From positions 1 to 64,000 of the forward strand of contig JALHQA010000006.1 of the NCBI GenBank assembly GCA_022842205.1: a stretch of 64,000 nt of DNA, given 5' to 3'. A program made the position numbers and the translations under genes. Below, piece after piece: positions 46,523 to 55,818 of the stretch. Origin of the DNA: Hyphomicrobiales bacterium. Lineage in GTDB: Bacteria; Pseudomonadota; Alphaproteobacteria; Rhizobiales; Methylopilaceae. Under the pieces are notes generated by a model, which made no database searches, had not been told where the DNA came from, and saw only the letters and a list, made by a program, of their open reading frames with translations. How positions within the stretch are numbered: the first letter of the stretch is position 1; each line of letters starts with the position of its first letter.

Positions 46523-47767
46523 CTATTTCGGCCTCAGAAGAACGTGACGTTTCTTGCCGAGCGAAAGCTTGATGACGCCTTCCGGCGTGAGATCCGATGG
46601 TTTCAGAACCGCGCGCTCGTCGCTCACCGCAACATCGTTGACCTTCAGGCCGCCTGCCTTCACCTGGCGCCGCGCATCGCTGGTTGAGCCGACAAGGCCT
46701 GCCGTGACGAACGCCGTCAATACGCCGATGCCGGCGGAAAGATCGGATGACGCAACGGTCACGCCCGGCAGGTTCTCCGCCAATGCGCCTTCCTCGAAAG
46801 TCTTGCGCGCCGTTTCCGCCGCCTGTTCGGCGGCATCGCGCCCGCGCACAAGAGCGGTGACCTCGGTCGCGAGGCGCTTCTTGGCTTCGTTGATATCGCC
46901 GGCCGCCAGCGCATCTATCTCGCCCAGCGGAATGTCCGTGAACAGCTTGAGGAACTTTACAACGTCGTCGTCCTCGACATTCCGCCAGTACTGCCAGAAG
47001 TCGTAGGCCGAGAGCATATCTTCGTTGAGCCACACCGCACCTTGCGCGGTCTTGCCCATCTTGGCGCCGGATGCCGTCGTCAGCAGCGGACAGGTCAGGC
47101 CGTAAAGTTCGATGCCGTGCAGACGTCGGCCGAGATCGATGCCGTTGACGATATTGCCCCACTGATCGGAGCCGCCCATCTGCAGCCGCACGCCGCGCGT
47201 CTTCGCCAGTTCCGCGAAGTCGTAGGCCTGCAGGATCATGTAGTTGAATTCGAGGAAGGACAGGGGCTGATCGCGCTCGAGCCGCAGCTTCACCGAGTCG
47301 AAGGTCAGCATGCGGTTGACGGAAAAATGCCGCCCGATATCCCGCAGCAGAGGTATGTATTTCAGTTCGTCGAGCCATTCGGCGTTGTTGACCATCACGG
47401 CATCGGTCGGGCCGTTGCCGAAAGTCAGGAAGCTCTCGAACACTTTTTTGATCGACGCGATGTTCGCGCCGATGATCTCGTCGGTCAGAAGCTGGCGCGC
47501 CTCGTCCTTGCCCGAAGGATCGCCGACCTTGGTGGTTCCACCGCCCATCAGCACGATCGGCCTGTGCCCAGCCTGCTGAAGACGGCGCAGCATCATGATT
47601 CCCATCATGTGGCCGACATGCAGGCTCGGGCCCGTCGCGTCGAAGCCGATATAGGCCGTGACGGGGCCTTCGAGAGCGAGCTTGTCCAGCCCTTCCGGGT
47701 CGGAAATCTGGTTGATGTAGCCGCGCTCCGAGAGGAGCTTCAGGAAAGGCGAGCGATAGCTGGTCAT
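46523..47767 (-). CDS. tyrS: Tyrosyl-tRNA synthetase
   Basis: A 414-residue class I synthetase. The HIGH-type motif is HVGH at residues 50-53. The tyrosine pocket includes [12 protein letters not shown] and [10 protein letters not shown], and the KMSKS-type loop is AKMGKT. A C-terminal S4-like RNA-binding domain ends [17 protein letters not shown]. It is divergent from anmK with 80 bases between starts, a pairing common in alphaproteobacteria. Confidence 0.96.
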   Translation of the reverse strand: MTSYRSPFLKLLSERGYINQISDPEGLDKLALEGPVTAYIGFDATGPSLHVGHMMGIMMLRRLQQAGHRPIVLMGGGTTKVGDPSGKDEARQLLTDEIIGANIASIKKVFESFLTFGNGPTDAVMVNNAEWLDELKYIPLLRDIGRHFSVNRMLTFDSVKLRLERDQPLSFLEFNYMILQAYDFAELAKTRGVRLQMGGSDQWGNIVNGIDLGRRLHGIELYGLTCPLLTTASGAKMGKTAQGAVWLNEDMLSAYDFWQYWRNVEDDDVVKFLKLFTDIPLGEIDALAAGDINEAKKRLATEVTALVRGRDAAEQAAETARKTFEEGALAENLPGVTVASSDLSAGIGVLTAFVTAGLVGSTSDARRQVKAGGLKVNDVAVSDERAVLKPSDLTPEGVIKLSLGKKRHVLLRPK

Positions 47768-47847
47768 GAAACTGTTGGGTTCTGGTCTGGCTGAGGCTGC
47801 GTCGTGTATCAGGTTCGTGGACGGATTTCACGCCTGACGGGGGCAAA

Positions 47848-48951
47848 GTGCGCGCGATTGGCATGATGAGCGGAACGTCGCTCGACGGGATCGACCTCGC
47901 CGTTGTCGAGACCGATGGTGAGACGATCCAGGCTTTCGGGCCTGTCGCGAGCTATTCCTACGAGGCGTTTCCGAACGAAAGGGCGCTGATTTTCCGTGCC
48001 ATGGACGAGGCCTCGACGTTGACGGACCGCAATGCACGGCCGGGAAGTCTGGCCGAAGCGGAACAGGCCGTCACCCGCCTCAACCGCAACGCGCTGCTTG
48101 CCTTCCTGAAAGAGGCGGGCCCAACCGATGTTGTCGGCTTTCACGGGCAAACCGTTTTCCATCGGCCGGATATCGGTCTGACAATTCAGATCGGCGATGG
48201 TCATGCGCTTGCGCAGGCAGCAGGCGTCCCGGTCGTTTATGATTTCCGCGCCGCCGATATGGCCGCCGGAGGGCATGGGGCGCCGTTTGTGCCGGTGTTC
48301 CATCGCGCTCTCGCCGCCACCATTGAGCGTCCGGGTCCGGTCGCCGTTCTCAATCTCGGCGGCGTTGCCAACATCACCTATATCGACGGCGACGAGTTGA
48401 TCGCCTGCGATGTCGGCCCCGCCAATGCCCTGCTTGACGACTTTGTGCGGACCAAGACGGGGCGGCCCTACGACGAAGGCGGCGTGTCGGCCTCGAACGG
48501 ACGTATCGGTTCGATGGCGCTGAAACGGCTGCTCACTCATCCATATTTCGACGTGCCGCCGCCGAAATCGCTCGATCGCAATAACTTTCGTGCTTTTGCG
48601 CATGAAGTGGCGGAGCTCGGCGTACGATCGCTGGAAGACGGCGCGGCGTTGCTCACCGCTTTCACCGCGGCCGCGGTCGAACGCGTTCTGCCCCATCTGC
48701 CGAAACATCCGCGAAGCTGGATCGTTACCGGCGGCGGCGCGCGCAATCCGGTGATGATGCGGTTCCTGGCGGAAAATCTCGCGCCTGCGTCGGTCGAAAC
48801 CGGCGAGAGCGTTGGCTGGTCGAGCGATCACGTCGAGGCGCAGGCCTTTGCGTTTCTGGCCGTTCGCTCGCTAAAGGGATTGCCCCTCAGCTTTCCGAAC
48901 ACGACCGGCGTTGCGGCCCCGCAGACCGGCGGCGTGATCGCGCGGCCTTAG
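47848..48951 (+). CDS. anmK: Anhydro-N-acetylmuramic acid kinase
   Basis: A 367-residue ASKHA-fold kinase that opens and phosphorylates 1,6-anhydro-MurNAc to MurNAc-6-P during peptidoglycan recycling. Family motifs are IGMMSGTSLDGID, VGFHGQTVFHRP, VYDFRAADMAAGGHGAP, NLGGVANIT and WIVTGGGARNP. The start is GTG at 47848 behind GGGGG. The stop shares TTAG with the AEC transporter gene. It recycles wall fragments released by the amidase and peptidases found elsewhere in the window. Confidence 0.95.
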   Translation: MRAIGMMSGTSLDGIDLAVVETDGETIQAFGPVASYSYEAFPNERALIFRAMDEASTLTDRNARPGSLAEAEQAVTRLNRNALLAFLKEAGPTDVVGFHGQTVFHRPDIGLTIQIGDGHALAQAAGVPVVYDFRAADMAAGGHGAPFVPVFHRALAATIERPGPVAVLNLGGVANITYIDGDELIACDVGPANALLDDFVRTKTGRPYDEGGVSASNGRIGSMALKRLLTHPYFDVPPPKSLDRNNFRAFAHEVAELGVRSLEDGAALLTAFTAAAVERVLPHLPKHPRSWIVTGGGARNPVMMRFLAENLAPASVETGESVGWSSDHVEAQAFAFLAVRSLKGLPLSFPNTTGVAAPQTGGVIARP

Positions 48952-49892
48952 CCGCCGTAGCCCAGCAGATAGATCAGCACCGAAATCGTAACGACGGAAC
49001 CGAGGGTCGAATAAAGGATCGTTCGCGCGGTAATCGCGGCCGCATGGCCGTAATACTGTGCCAGCATGAAGGGGCCGGTGCCGGTGGGCAGCGCGGCAAG
49101 AAGGATGGCTAGATCGGCGCTTTGCTTCGGCTGCTCGAAAACGAAATAGGCCAGTACCCATGCTGCAAGCGGAAGCAGCACGAGCTTGAGCGAAGTGAGA
49201 AGGAGAACCTCGCCGGTGCCGCTCCTGTCATCGCTGGTCTTGTCGTCGGCCATGAACGTGCCGAGCGCCACCAGCGCGCATGGGCTCGCCGCGCCGCCGA
49301 GAAGGTCGAGAAAGGCGCCGGCGCTTTTCGGCATGGGCAATCCGCTCCACGCGTACAGCACGCCAAGCGCCGGCGAGACGAGCAGCGGATTCCTGATGAG
49401 CGACAGGGTGACGGAGCGCGCCATCGGCCAGAAACGGCGTTCATCGCGGATGCCGATCTCGACGAAGACGATCGTCAGGCCGAACAGCAGGCAAACGGTT
49501 ATGATCGCGGATATCGTGACCAGCGGATAGCTTTCGGGACCGAAGATCAGAAAACCCAGCGGAAAGCCCATGTAGCCGCTGTTCGGATAGGCGGCGTTGA
49601 GCGCGTCGATACTACCGTCGGCAAGGCCGCGCGTGCGGACACGCAGGATCAGAACGAGAAACAGGACGAAAAGGCAGGCCAGCGTGAATGCTGCGGCGAA
49701 TGCGGGATGATAGAGGTCGTCCCAGCTTGCGCTTGCCGTGACGTCGAAGAAGAGCGCGGGGAGGCCGAGCCAGACGACGAAGCGGTTCAGTTCGGCGGTG
49801 GCCGCGTTGCCGAAGACGCCCGTGCGCCGGCAGATATAGCCGGCAAGCACGAGGCCGAATATGGGAATTACGACCGACAGCGTGGCGAGCAT
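48948..49892 (-). CDS. AEC (auxin efflux carrier) family transporter
   Basis: A 314-residue integral membrane protein with about ten helices in two inverted halves. Typical AEC features are the start SVVIPIFGLVLAGYICRR, the early NAAYPNSGYMGFPLG (Asn-Pro motif), and ending LPTGTGPFMLAQYYG. Bacterial relatives move small carboxylates such as malate or malonate; the substrate here is unknown. It is nineteen bases downstream of the hydrolase gene on the same strand. Confidence 0.88.
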   Translation of the reverse strand: MLATLSVVIPIFGLVLAGYICRRTGVFGNAATAELNRFVVWLGLPALFFDVTASASWDDLYHPAFAAAFTLACLFVLFLVLILRVRTRGLADGSIDALNAAYPNSGYMGFPLGFLIFGPESYPLVTISAIITVCLLFGLTIVFVEIGIRDERRFWPMARSVTLSLIRNPLLVSPALGVLYAWSGLPMPKSAGAFLDLLGGAASPCALVALGTFMADDKTSDDRSGTGEVLLLTSLKLVLLPLAAWVLAYFVFEQPKQSADLAILLAALPTGTGPFMLAQYYGHAAAITARTILYSTLGSVVTISVLIYLLGYGG

Positions 49893-49910
49893 GCCGCCGG
49901 TCTCCGGTAA

Positions 49911-50561
49911 TTACGCGGCGTTGACCGCGGCCAGCCGCTTGTCGAGATAGCTGCCGCAGCGCTTCAGAAGCTCTTCCGTCTTGCCGTCGAAAAAGTGGTT
50001 CGCGCCGGGGATGATGTCCTGGTCGATGACGATGCCGCGCTGGGTCTTCAGCTTATCGACGAGGGCCTGCACGTCCTTCGGCTGCGCCACGCGGTCGGAG
50101 TCGCCATGAATGATCAGGCCCGACGACGGGCAAGGCGCAAGGAACGTGAAGTCGAACTTGCCGGCCGGCGGGGCGACCGAAATGAAACCTTCGACCTCGG
50201 GACGGCGCATCAGAAGCTGCATGCCGATCCAGGCGCCAAACGATACGCCGGCGACCCAGCAGGCGCGTGCGTCCGGATTGATCGACTGCACCCAGTCGAG
50301 CGCGGAAGCTGCGTCCGACAGCTCGTCCTGGCCATGATAGATGCCCTGCGAACGGCCGACGCCGCGGAAATTGAACCGCAGGACCGAAAAGCCGCGCTCC
50401 GCAAACATGTAATAGAGCTGGTAGACGATGGGGTTGTTCATCGTCCCGCCGAACTGCGAATGCGGGTGAAGCACGATGCCGATCGGGGCGTTTTTCTGTT
50501 TGGCCGGATGGAAACGGCCTTCAAGGCGGCCGGCAGGGCCCGTAAAAATAACTTCTGGCAT
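49911..50561 (-). CDS. Alpha/beta hydrolase family protein
   Basis: A 216-residue single-domain hydrolase. The nucleophile elbow is GVSFGAW with Ser107, and Asp in HGDSDRVAQP and His in PGANHFFDG complete a triad. The block VLHPHSQFGGTMNNPIVYQL followed by FNFRGVGRSQG is characteristic of a widespread alphaproteobacterial subfamily of unknown substrate. It is divergent from the suf operon, and the iron-control palindrome lies in the shared intergenic space, so its expression may also be iron-dependent. Confidence 0.85.
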   Translation of the reverse strand: MPEVIFTGPAGRLEGRFHPAKQKNAPIGIVLHPHSQFGGTMNNPIVYQLYYMFAERGFSVLRFNFRGVGRSQGIYHGQDELSDAASALDWVQSINPDARACWVAGVSFGAWIGMQLLMRRPEVEGFISVAPPAGKFDFTFLAPCPSSGLIIHGDSDRVAQPKDVQALVDKLKTQRGIVIDQDIIPGANHFFDGKTEELLKRCGSYLDKRLAAVNAA

Positions 50562-50628
50562 AAGACCTTGGTCTCGATTTTTGAGCTGCGCCCAAGGCGC
50601 TTAAAGGTAGCGCCGCTCTTGCGAAAGT

Positions 50629-50645
50629 GTTAGAATTATTCTAAC
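50629..50645. promoter_or_regulatory. Candidate Irr iron-control element before the suf operon
   Basis: GTTAGAAT and ATTCTAAC form a perfect 17-bp palindrome around one T. The core TTAGAA-N3-TTCTAA matches the iron control element described for the alphaproteobacterial regulator Irr, and suf genes are known Irr or RirA targets in Hyphomicrobiales. It lies 103 bases before the first suf-operon start and 68 bases from the divergent hydrolase start, in position to act on either promoter. No clear -10/-35 pair can be fixed. Confidence 0.65.
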
Positions 50646-50747
50646 GGTTTTCGCCCGCCGCGGGCGGGAAGGCCGCACTCATATCATGCGGGCGGGGTCG
50701 CGGTGCAAGGTAATCTTGCATTCGAGCCTCAACGTGCGAACGAGATC

Positions 50748-51911
50748 ATGACCGAACCTCGTATCTATATGGATCATAACGCGACTTCGCCTGTGCGCCC
50801 CGAGGCGGCGCGGGCCGTGGCGCGGGCGTTGGTGCGTGGCGGAAATCCGTCGTCGGTCCACGCCGAGGGCCGCAAGGCCCGAGCCCTGATCGAGGAAGCG
50901 CGCGAACAGATAGCAGCGCTGGTCGGCGGCCAGGCGAGGAATGTGGTTTTTACCAGTGGCGCGACCGAAGCCCTGAATCTGGCGCTGACACCGGGTCTTC
51001 AGGCCGGCAACGACAGCCGCCCATGGTGTCTGTTCGTGTCCGCGACGGAGCATGCGGCTGTCCTCAGCGGTCATCGGTTTCCGGCGGAGAGCGTCGAGAA
51101 AGTGCCCGTCGGCGCCGACGGTCTGATCGATCTGACCGCGCTGGCGCAGGCGTTGGACACGCATCCGGCCAGCCGTCCTCTGTTGGCGTTGCAGCTTGCG
51201 AACAATGAGTCCGGCGTCATTCAGCCGGTCGCTGAAGCGGCGAAGCTTGTCCACGCGCGCGACGGGCTGCTGGTATGCGATGCCGTTCAGGCAGCGGGGA
51301 AGATTCCCGTCGATATATTCATGCTCGGCGCGGATCTGATGGCGGTTTCCGGCCACAAGATCGGCGGCCCGGCCGGTTCCGGCGCGCTCGTCTTCGCCTC
51401 TGAAGCTGTCCATATCGCGGCGCCGATGGTGCGTGGCGGCGGACAGGAACGGGGCGTGCGGTCGGGCACGGAGAATATGCCTGGAATCGCCGGTTTCGCG
51501 GCGGCCGCGACGGCTGTGAAGGCGGCCCTTAACAGCGAAGCTGCCCGGCTTGCCGTCCTGCGCGACCGTCTTGAGGCGGGCCTAGCGCTCCTTGGAGCGA
51601 CCGTATTCGGCGCCAGCGCGCCGCGGCTGCCCAACACCACGTTCTTCGCCGCGCCCTGGATCAAGGCCGGAACGACGCTGATCTCTTTGGATCTGCAAGG
51701 GTTTGCGGTTTCCGGCGGGTCGGCCTGCTTTTCAGGAAAAGTAAAGCAATCCCATGTTCTTGAAGCCATGGGCGTCGGTCCCGACATAGTTGAAGGGATA
51801 TTGCGGGTCAGCCTCGGCTGGACCACGCGCGAAGACGACATCGAGAAATTTCTTGAAGCCGCCCGGCGGCTTCATTCCAACACGGCAGCTGGAAAGACTC
51901 TGGCTGCATAA
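50748..51911 (+). CDS. Cysteine desulfurase, IscS/NifS type, first gene of the suf operon
   Basis: A 387-residue PLP enzyme taking sulfur from cysteine. It starts MTEPRIYMDHNATSPVRPEA; the PLP Lys204 is in SGHKIGGPAGSG and the sulfur-accepting Cys327 in GSACFSGKVKQSHVL, on a short IscS-type loop. A second desulfurase (SufS) lies at the other end of the operon. Having an IscS-like enzyme lead the suf operon is common in Hyphomicrobiales. It may feed Fe-S assembly or tRNA thiolation; sequence alone does not decide. The ribosome site is weak (CGAGA). Confidence 0.9.
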   Translation: MTEPRIYMDHNATSPVRPEAARAVARALVRGGNPSSVHAEGRKARALIEEAREQIAALVGGQARNVVFTSGATEALNLALTPGLQAGNDSRPWCLFVSATEHAAVLSGHRFPAESVEKVPVGADGLIDLTALAQALDTHPASRPLLALQLANNESGVIQPVAEAAKLVHARDGLLVCDAVQAAGKIPVDIFMLGADLMAVSGHKIGGPAGSGALVFASEAVHIAAPMVRGGGQERGVRSGTENMPGIAGFAAAATAVKAALNSEAARLAVLRDRLEAGLALLGATVFGASAPRLPNTTFFAAPWIKAGTTLISLDLQGFAVSGGSACFSGKVKQSHVLEAMGVGPDIVEGILRVSLGWTTREDDIEKFLEAARRLHSNTAAGKTLAA

Positions 51912-51961
51912 TATAGACCCCGAACCCGCGGTCCTTGAAACCGCAGCGGAAGGAGAGGTTC

Positions 51962-53443
51962 ATGCCGGCCGTCCAGGAGACGATCGATCAGGTTCGTTCG
52001 ATCGACGTCGATCAGTACAAATACGGTTTCGTCACAGACATCGAATCCGAGAAGGCCCCCCAGGGCCTGAACGAAGACATTGTCCGCTTCATCTCGGCCA
52101 AGAAGAACGAACCCGCGTGGCTGCTCGAATGGCGTCTCGACGCCTATCGCCGCTGGCTGACGATGCGGGAGCCGACCTGGGCGAAGGTCGAGTACGATCC
52201 CATCCCGTATAACGAACTCTATTATTATTCAGCGCCGAAAAGCTCGCCGGGACCGAAGAGCCTCGACGAAGTCGATCCGGAGCTGCTGCGTACCTACGAG
52301 AAGCTCGGCATTCCGCTGCGAGAGCGCGAAATCCTGCTCGGTGTAGAGCGGCCGGAAGGCGAACGTCGTGTCGCCGTCGACGCCGTGTTCGACTCGGTTT
52401 CGGTCGCGACCACGTTCCAGAAGGAACTGGCTGAAGCCGGCGTGCTGTTCATGCCGATCTCGGAGGCGGTCCACAAGCATCCGGAACTGATCAAGAAGTA
52501 TCTCGGCTCGGTCGTGCCGGTGACTGACAACTTCTTCGCGACGCTCAACTCAGCGGTTTTCTCCGACGGTTCGTTTGTGTATGTGCCGCCGGGCGTCCGT
52601 TGCCCGATGGAGCTGTCGACCTATTTCCGCATCAATGAGCGGAACACTGGGCAGTTCGAGCGCACGCTCATTATCGCCGACAAGGGGTCCTACGTCAGCT
52701 ATCTTGAAGGCTGCACGGCGCCCATGCGTGACGAGAACCAGCTTCATGCCGCGGTTGTCGAACTCGTTGCGCTGGAAGACGCGGAGATCAAGTATTCGAC
52801 GGTGCAGAACTGGTATCCCGGCGATTCCGAAGGCAAGGGCGGTATCTACAATTTCGTGACGAAGCGCGGCGACTGCCGCGAAGCGAACGCGAAGATTTCG
52901 TGGACGCAGGTGGAAACCGGTTCGTCGATCACCTGGAAGTATCCGAGCTGTATTCTGCGCGGTGATAATTCCGTTGGCGAGTTCTACTCGATCGCGATTT
53001 CCAACGGAAAACAGCAGGTCGATAGCGGCACCAAGATGATCCATCTCGGACGCAATACGACCTCCAAGATCATCTCCAAGGGTATTGCCGCCGGCAAGTC
53101 CGAGAACACCTACCGAGGCCTCGTGTCCGCCCATCGCAAGGCGAAGAACGCGCGCAACTTCACGAACTGCGACTCGCTTCTGATTGGCGACCAGTGCGGC
53201 GCCCATACGGTGCCGTATATCGAGGCGAACACCGCGACCGCTAAGATCGAGCACGAAGCGACAACGTCGAAGATCGCAGAAGACCAGATGTTTTACTGCA
53301 AGCAGCGTGGTCTCTCGGACGAGGAGGCCGTGGCACTGATCGTGAACGGCTTCGTAAAAGATGTGCTTCAGCAGCTTCCGATGGAATTCGCCGTCGAAGC
53401 GCAGAAGCTGATCGCGGTCAGCCTCGAAGGTTCGGTGGGATGA
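51962..53443 (+). CDS. sufB: Fe-S cluster assembly scaffold SufB
   Basis: A 493-residue SufB, the scaffold that with SufC and SufD builds Fe-S clusters. Conserved blocks include [62 protein letters not shown] and [18 protein letters not shown], with Cys and His residues used for sulfur transfer and cluster binding. ATG at 51962 is preceded by AAGGAGAGG. Its stop overlaps the next gene as ATGA. Confidence 0.97.
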   Translation: MPAVQETIDQVRSIDVDQYKYGFVTDIESEKAPQGLNEDIVRFISAKKNEPAWLLEWRLDAYRRWLTMREPTWAKVEYDPIPYNELYYYSAPKSSPGPKSLDEVDPELLRTYEKLGIPLREREILLGVERPEGERRVAVDAVFDSVSVATTFQKELAEAGVLFMPISEAVHKHPELIKKYLGSVVPVTDNFFATLNSAVFSDGSFVYVPPGVRCPMELSTYFRINERNTGQFERTLIIADKGSYVSYLEGCTAPMRDENQLHAAVVELVALEDAEIKYSTVQNWYPGDSEGKGGIYNFVTKRGDCREANAKISWTQVETGSSITWKYPSCILRGDNSVGEFYSIAISNGKQQVDSGTKMIHLGRNTTSKIISKGIAAGKSENTYRGLVSAHRKAKNARNFTNCDSLLIGDQCGAHTVPYIEANTATAKIEHEATTSKIAEDQMFYCKQRGLSDEEAVALIVNGFVKDVLQQLPMEFAVEAQKLIAVSLEGSVG

Positions 53444-53760
53444 CGGTGAAGCGTGTCTGGCATGGATGGACCACGCCGGAAAACGCGGACGCCTACGAAG
53501 CGCTGCTGCAGAGCTTCGTCTTCCCGAGCATCGAAGCGGAGAAGATCGCGGGTTACCGCTCGATCGAACTGCTTCGCAAGGACAATGGAGATGAGGTCGA
53601 GTTCATCACGGTGATGACATTCGACAGCCTCGACGCGGTGAAAGCCTTTGTCGGGGACGATTATGAGACGGTGTACGTGCCCGACAGGGCGCGCGCCATT
53701 CTGAAACGCTTCGATCAACGCTCGCAACATTACGAGCTTGTCGAGACACGGACGTACTGA
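53440..53760 (+). CDS. ABM-like dimeric alpha-beta barrel protein inside the suf operon
   Basis: A 106-residue protein with the look of the antibiotic-biosynthesis-monooxygenase/NIPSNAP-like ferredoxin-fold family: an N-terminal strand ([20 protein letters not shown]), a helix, then [19 protein letters not shown] and ending [13 protein letters not shown]. Some members degrade haem (IsdG type) or oxidise quinones; the residues needed for these reactions cannot be confirmed here. It is translationally coupled to sufB by ATGA and lies nine bases before sufC, so it is made with the Suf complex. It is not a canonical Suf component. Confidence 0.75.
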   Translation: MTVKRVWHGWTTPENADAYEALLQSFVFPSIEAEKIAGYRSIELLRKDNGDEVEFITVMTFDSLDAVKAFVGDDYETVYVPDRARAILKRFDQRSQHYELVETRTY

Positions 53761-53769
53761 GGAAGAGAC

Positions 53770-54522
53770 ATGCTGTCGATCAAGAACCTGCATGCCCGTA
53801 TCGAGGACAACGGGCAGGAAATCCTGAAGGGCCTGGACCTCGAGGTTCCGGCCGGTCAGGTCCATGCCATCATGGGCCCGAACGGATCGGGCAAGTCCAC
53901 GTTGTCCTACGTGCTCGCCGGCAAGGAAGACTACGAAGTTACCGAAGGTTCGGTGACCCTCGATGGCCAGGACCTGCTGGAACTTGAAGCCGACGAGCGT
54001 GCCGCCAAGGGCGTGTTCCTTGCCTTCCAGTATCCGCTGGAAATCCCGGGCGTCGGCACGATGACCTTCCTCAAGGCCACGCTCAACGCGCAGCGCCGCG
54101 CGCGCGAGGAGGGCGAAGTTTCGACGCCCGAATTCATGAAACTCGTGAAGAAGACAGCCGATGAGCTTGGCATCTCGATGGAGATGTTGAAGCGCTCGCT
54201 GAATGTCGGCTTCTCGGGCGGCGAAAAGAAGCGCAACGAGATTCTTCAGATGGCGCTGCTCCAGCCGAAGCTTGCCATCCTCGATGAAACCGACTCGGGC
54301 CTCGACATCGACGCGCTGAAAATCGTCTCGGAAGGCGTGAACAAGCTGCGCGCGCCCGACCGTTCGTTCGTCGTTATCACGCACTACCAGCGGCTTCTGA
54401 ATTACATCAAGCCCGACGTTGTCCATGTGATGTCGAAGGGCCGCATCGTTCGCTCCGGCGGACCTGAGCTGGCTCTCGAGCTTGAGAAAAACGGCTATGC
54501 CGAGTACGGGGAGGCCGCCTGA
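53770..54522 (+). CDS. sufC: Fe-S assembly ATPase SufC
   Basis: A 250-residue ABC-type ATPase without membrane domains. Walker A is GPNGSGKST at residues 36-44, the signature is [11 protein letters not shown], and Walker B with switch is [15 protein letters not shown]. It dimerises on SufB-SufD and drives the conformational change needed for cluster assembly. Its stop overlaps the sufD start (TGATG). Confidence 0.97.
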   Translation: MLSIKNLHARIEDNGQEILKGLDLEVPAGQVHAIMGPNGSGKSTLSYVLAGKEDYEVTEGSVTLDGQDLLELEADERAAKGVFLAFQYPLEIPGVGTMTFLKATLNAQRRAREEGEVSTPEFMKLVKKTADELGISMEMLKRSLNVGFSGGEKKRNEILQMALLQPKLAILDETDSGLDIDALKIVSEGVNKLRAPDRSFVVITHYQRLLNYIKPDVVHVMSKGRIVRSGGPELALELEKNGYAEYGEAA

Positions 54523-55817
54523 TGACGGCTGTCATCCGACCCGTAAAGACATCTGCGGAAACCGCGCTCGTCGAGCAGTTCACGGCTGCCAAGGCCGCGC
54601 TGCCGGGAAATGCCACGCTGCGCGAGCAGGCGTTTGGCGCGATCGTCGAAGGCCTGCCGCATCGCCGCGTCGAGGAATGGAAATACACCGATCTCCGTGC
54701 CCTGATGAAGGATGCGAAGCCGCTTGCGGTCGCCCCCGAGAAGGCGGAGATCGACGCTGCGAAAAAGGCCGTTCCGTTCGCGGCGCTGAAGGTGCCGGCG
54801 ATTCTGTTCGTCAACGGCACGTTGGCTGAACAGGGCAAGCTGCCCGCGGGCATTGAGGCGCTTGCGCTCACCAAGGCCTATGCGACCGATCACGCGCTGC
54901 TGAAGCGCTTCGGCGAGTCCGGCGTTCCTTCGGACAACGCGGCTGTCGCCCTCAATACGGCCTTTGTTTCCGACGGCATTCTGCTGACGGTGAAGAAGGG
55001 CGCATCGGTTGAAACCCCGCTGCATCTTGCCTTCGTGCAACACGGTGCCGGTCATGCCGCCTATGCGCGCGTGCTGGTCGTCGTGGAGGAGGGCGCTTCG
55101 GTGACTCTCATCGAAAGCCATACAGGCAAGGGCGCGCACCAGACGAACTCCTACGTCGAGGTTTTGGCTGCGGACAAGACTGACGTGACGCTCGTGAAGC
55201 TGCAGAACGAGGATCTTGCATCGCAGCACCTCGCGACGCTTGCGATAAAGCTCGGCGCCGAAGCGAAGCTGACCACGGTGAACGTATCGCGTGGGGCAAC
55301 GCTCGCGCGGCAGCAGATCCATCTTTATTTTGAAGGCGACACTACGAACGCCTCGCTGAACGGTATTTCGCTGTCAGGGGGCAAACGCCATCTCGATACG
55401 ACGCTGTTCGTCGATCATGCATCTTACGGCTGCGAAAGCCGCGAGCAGTTCAAGCAGGTGCTGGACGGCCAGAGTCGTTCGGTATTCCAGGGCAAGATCC
55501 TGGTGCGCCAGAACGCGCAGAAGACGGACGGCCGCATGATGATGCGGGCGCTGATGCTGTCGGACGATTCCGAAGCGGATCTGAAGCCCGAACTTGAGAT
55601 TTACGCGGATGACGTCCAGTGCGCACACGGTGCGACGTGCGCGGCGCTTGAGGAAGAGTATATGTTCTATCTCATGGCGCGCGGTATTCCCCGTGCCGAA
55701 GCCGAGGCCATGCTGGTCGAAGGCTTCGTCGGGGAAGTATTCGATTCCATCGAAAACGAGACTCTCAAGGAAGAATTGCTCGCCGTCACCAACGAGTGGC
55801 TGCGTACCCGAGACTAG
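54522..55817 (+). CDS. sufD: Fe-S cluster assembly protein SufD
   Basis: A 431-residue SufD, paralogous to SufB and partner in the SufBC2D complex, needed for iron acquisition on the scaffold. Features are the N-terminal LPHRRVEEWKYTDLRALM block, and the C-terminal beta-helix with NGISLSGGKRHLDTTLFVDH, GRMMMRALMLSDDSEADLKPE and ADDVQCAHGATCA, where a conserved His is present. It is coupled to sufC and followed one base later by sufS. Confidence 0.96.
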   Translation: MTAVIRPVKTSAETALVEQFTAAKAALPGNATLREQAFGAIVEGLPHRRVEEWKYTDLRALMKDAKPLAVAPEKAEIDAAKKAVPFAALKVPAILFVNGTLAEQGKLPAGIEALALTKAYATDHALLKRFGESGVPSDNAAVALNTAFVSDGILLTVKKGASVETPLHLAFVQHGAGHAAYARVLVVVEEGASVTLIESHTGKGAHQTNSYVEVLAADKTDVTLVKLQNEDLASQHLATLAIKLGAEAKLTTVNVSRGATLARQQIHLYFEGDTTNASLNGISLSGGKRHLDTTLFVDHASYGCESREQFKQVLDGQSRSVFQGKILVRQNAQKTDGRMMMRALMLSDDSEADLKPELEIYADDVQCAHGATCAALEEEYMFYLMARGIPRAEAEAMLVEGFVGEVFDSIENETLKEELLAVTNEWLRTRD

Positions 55818-55818
55818 G

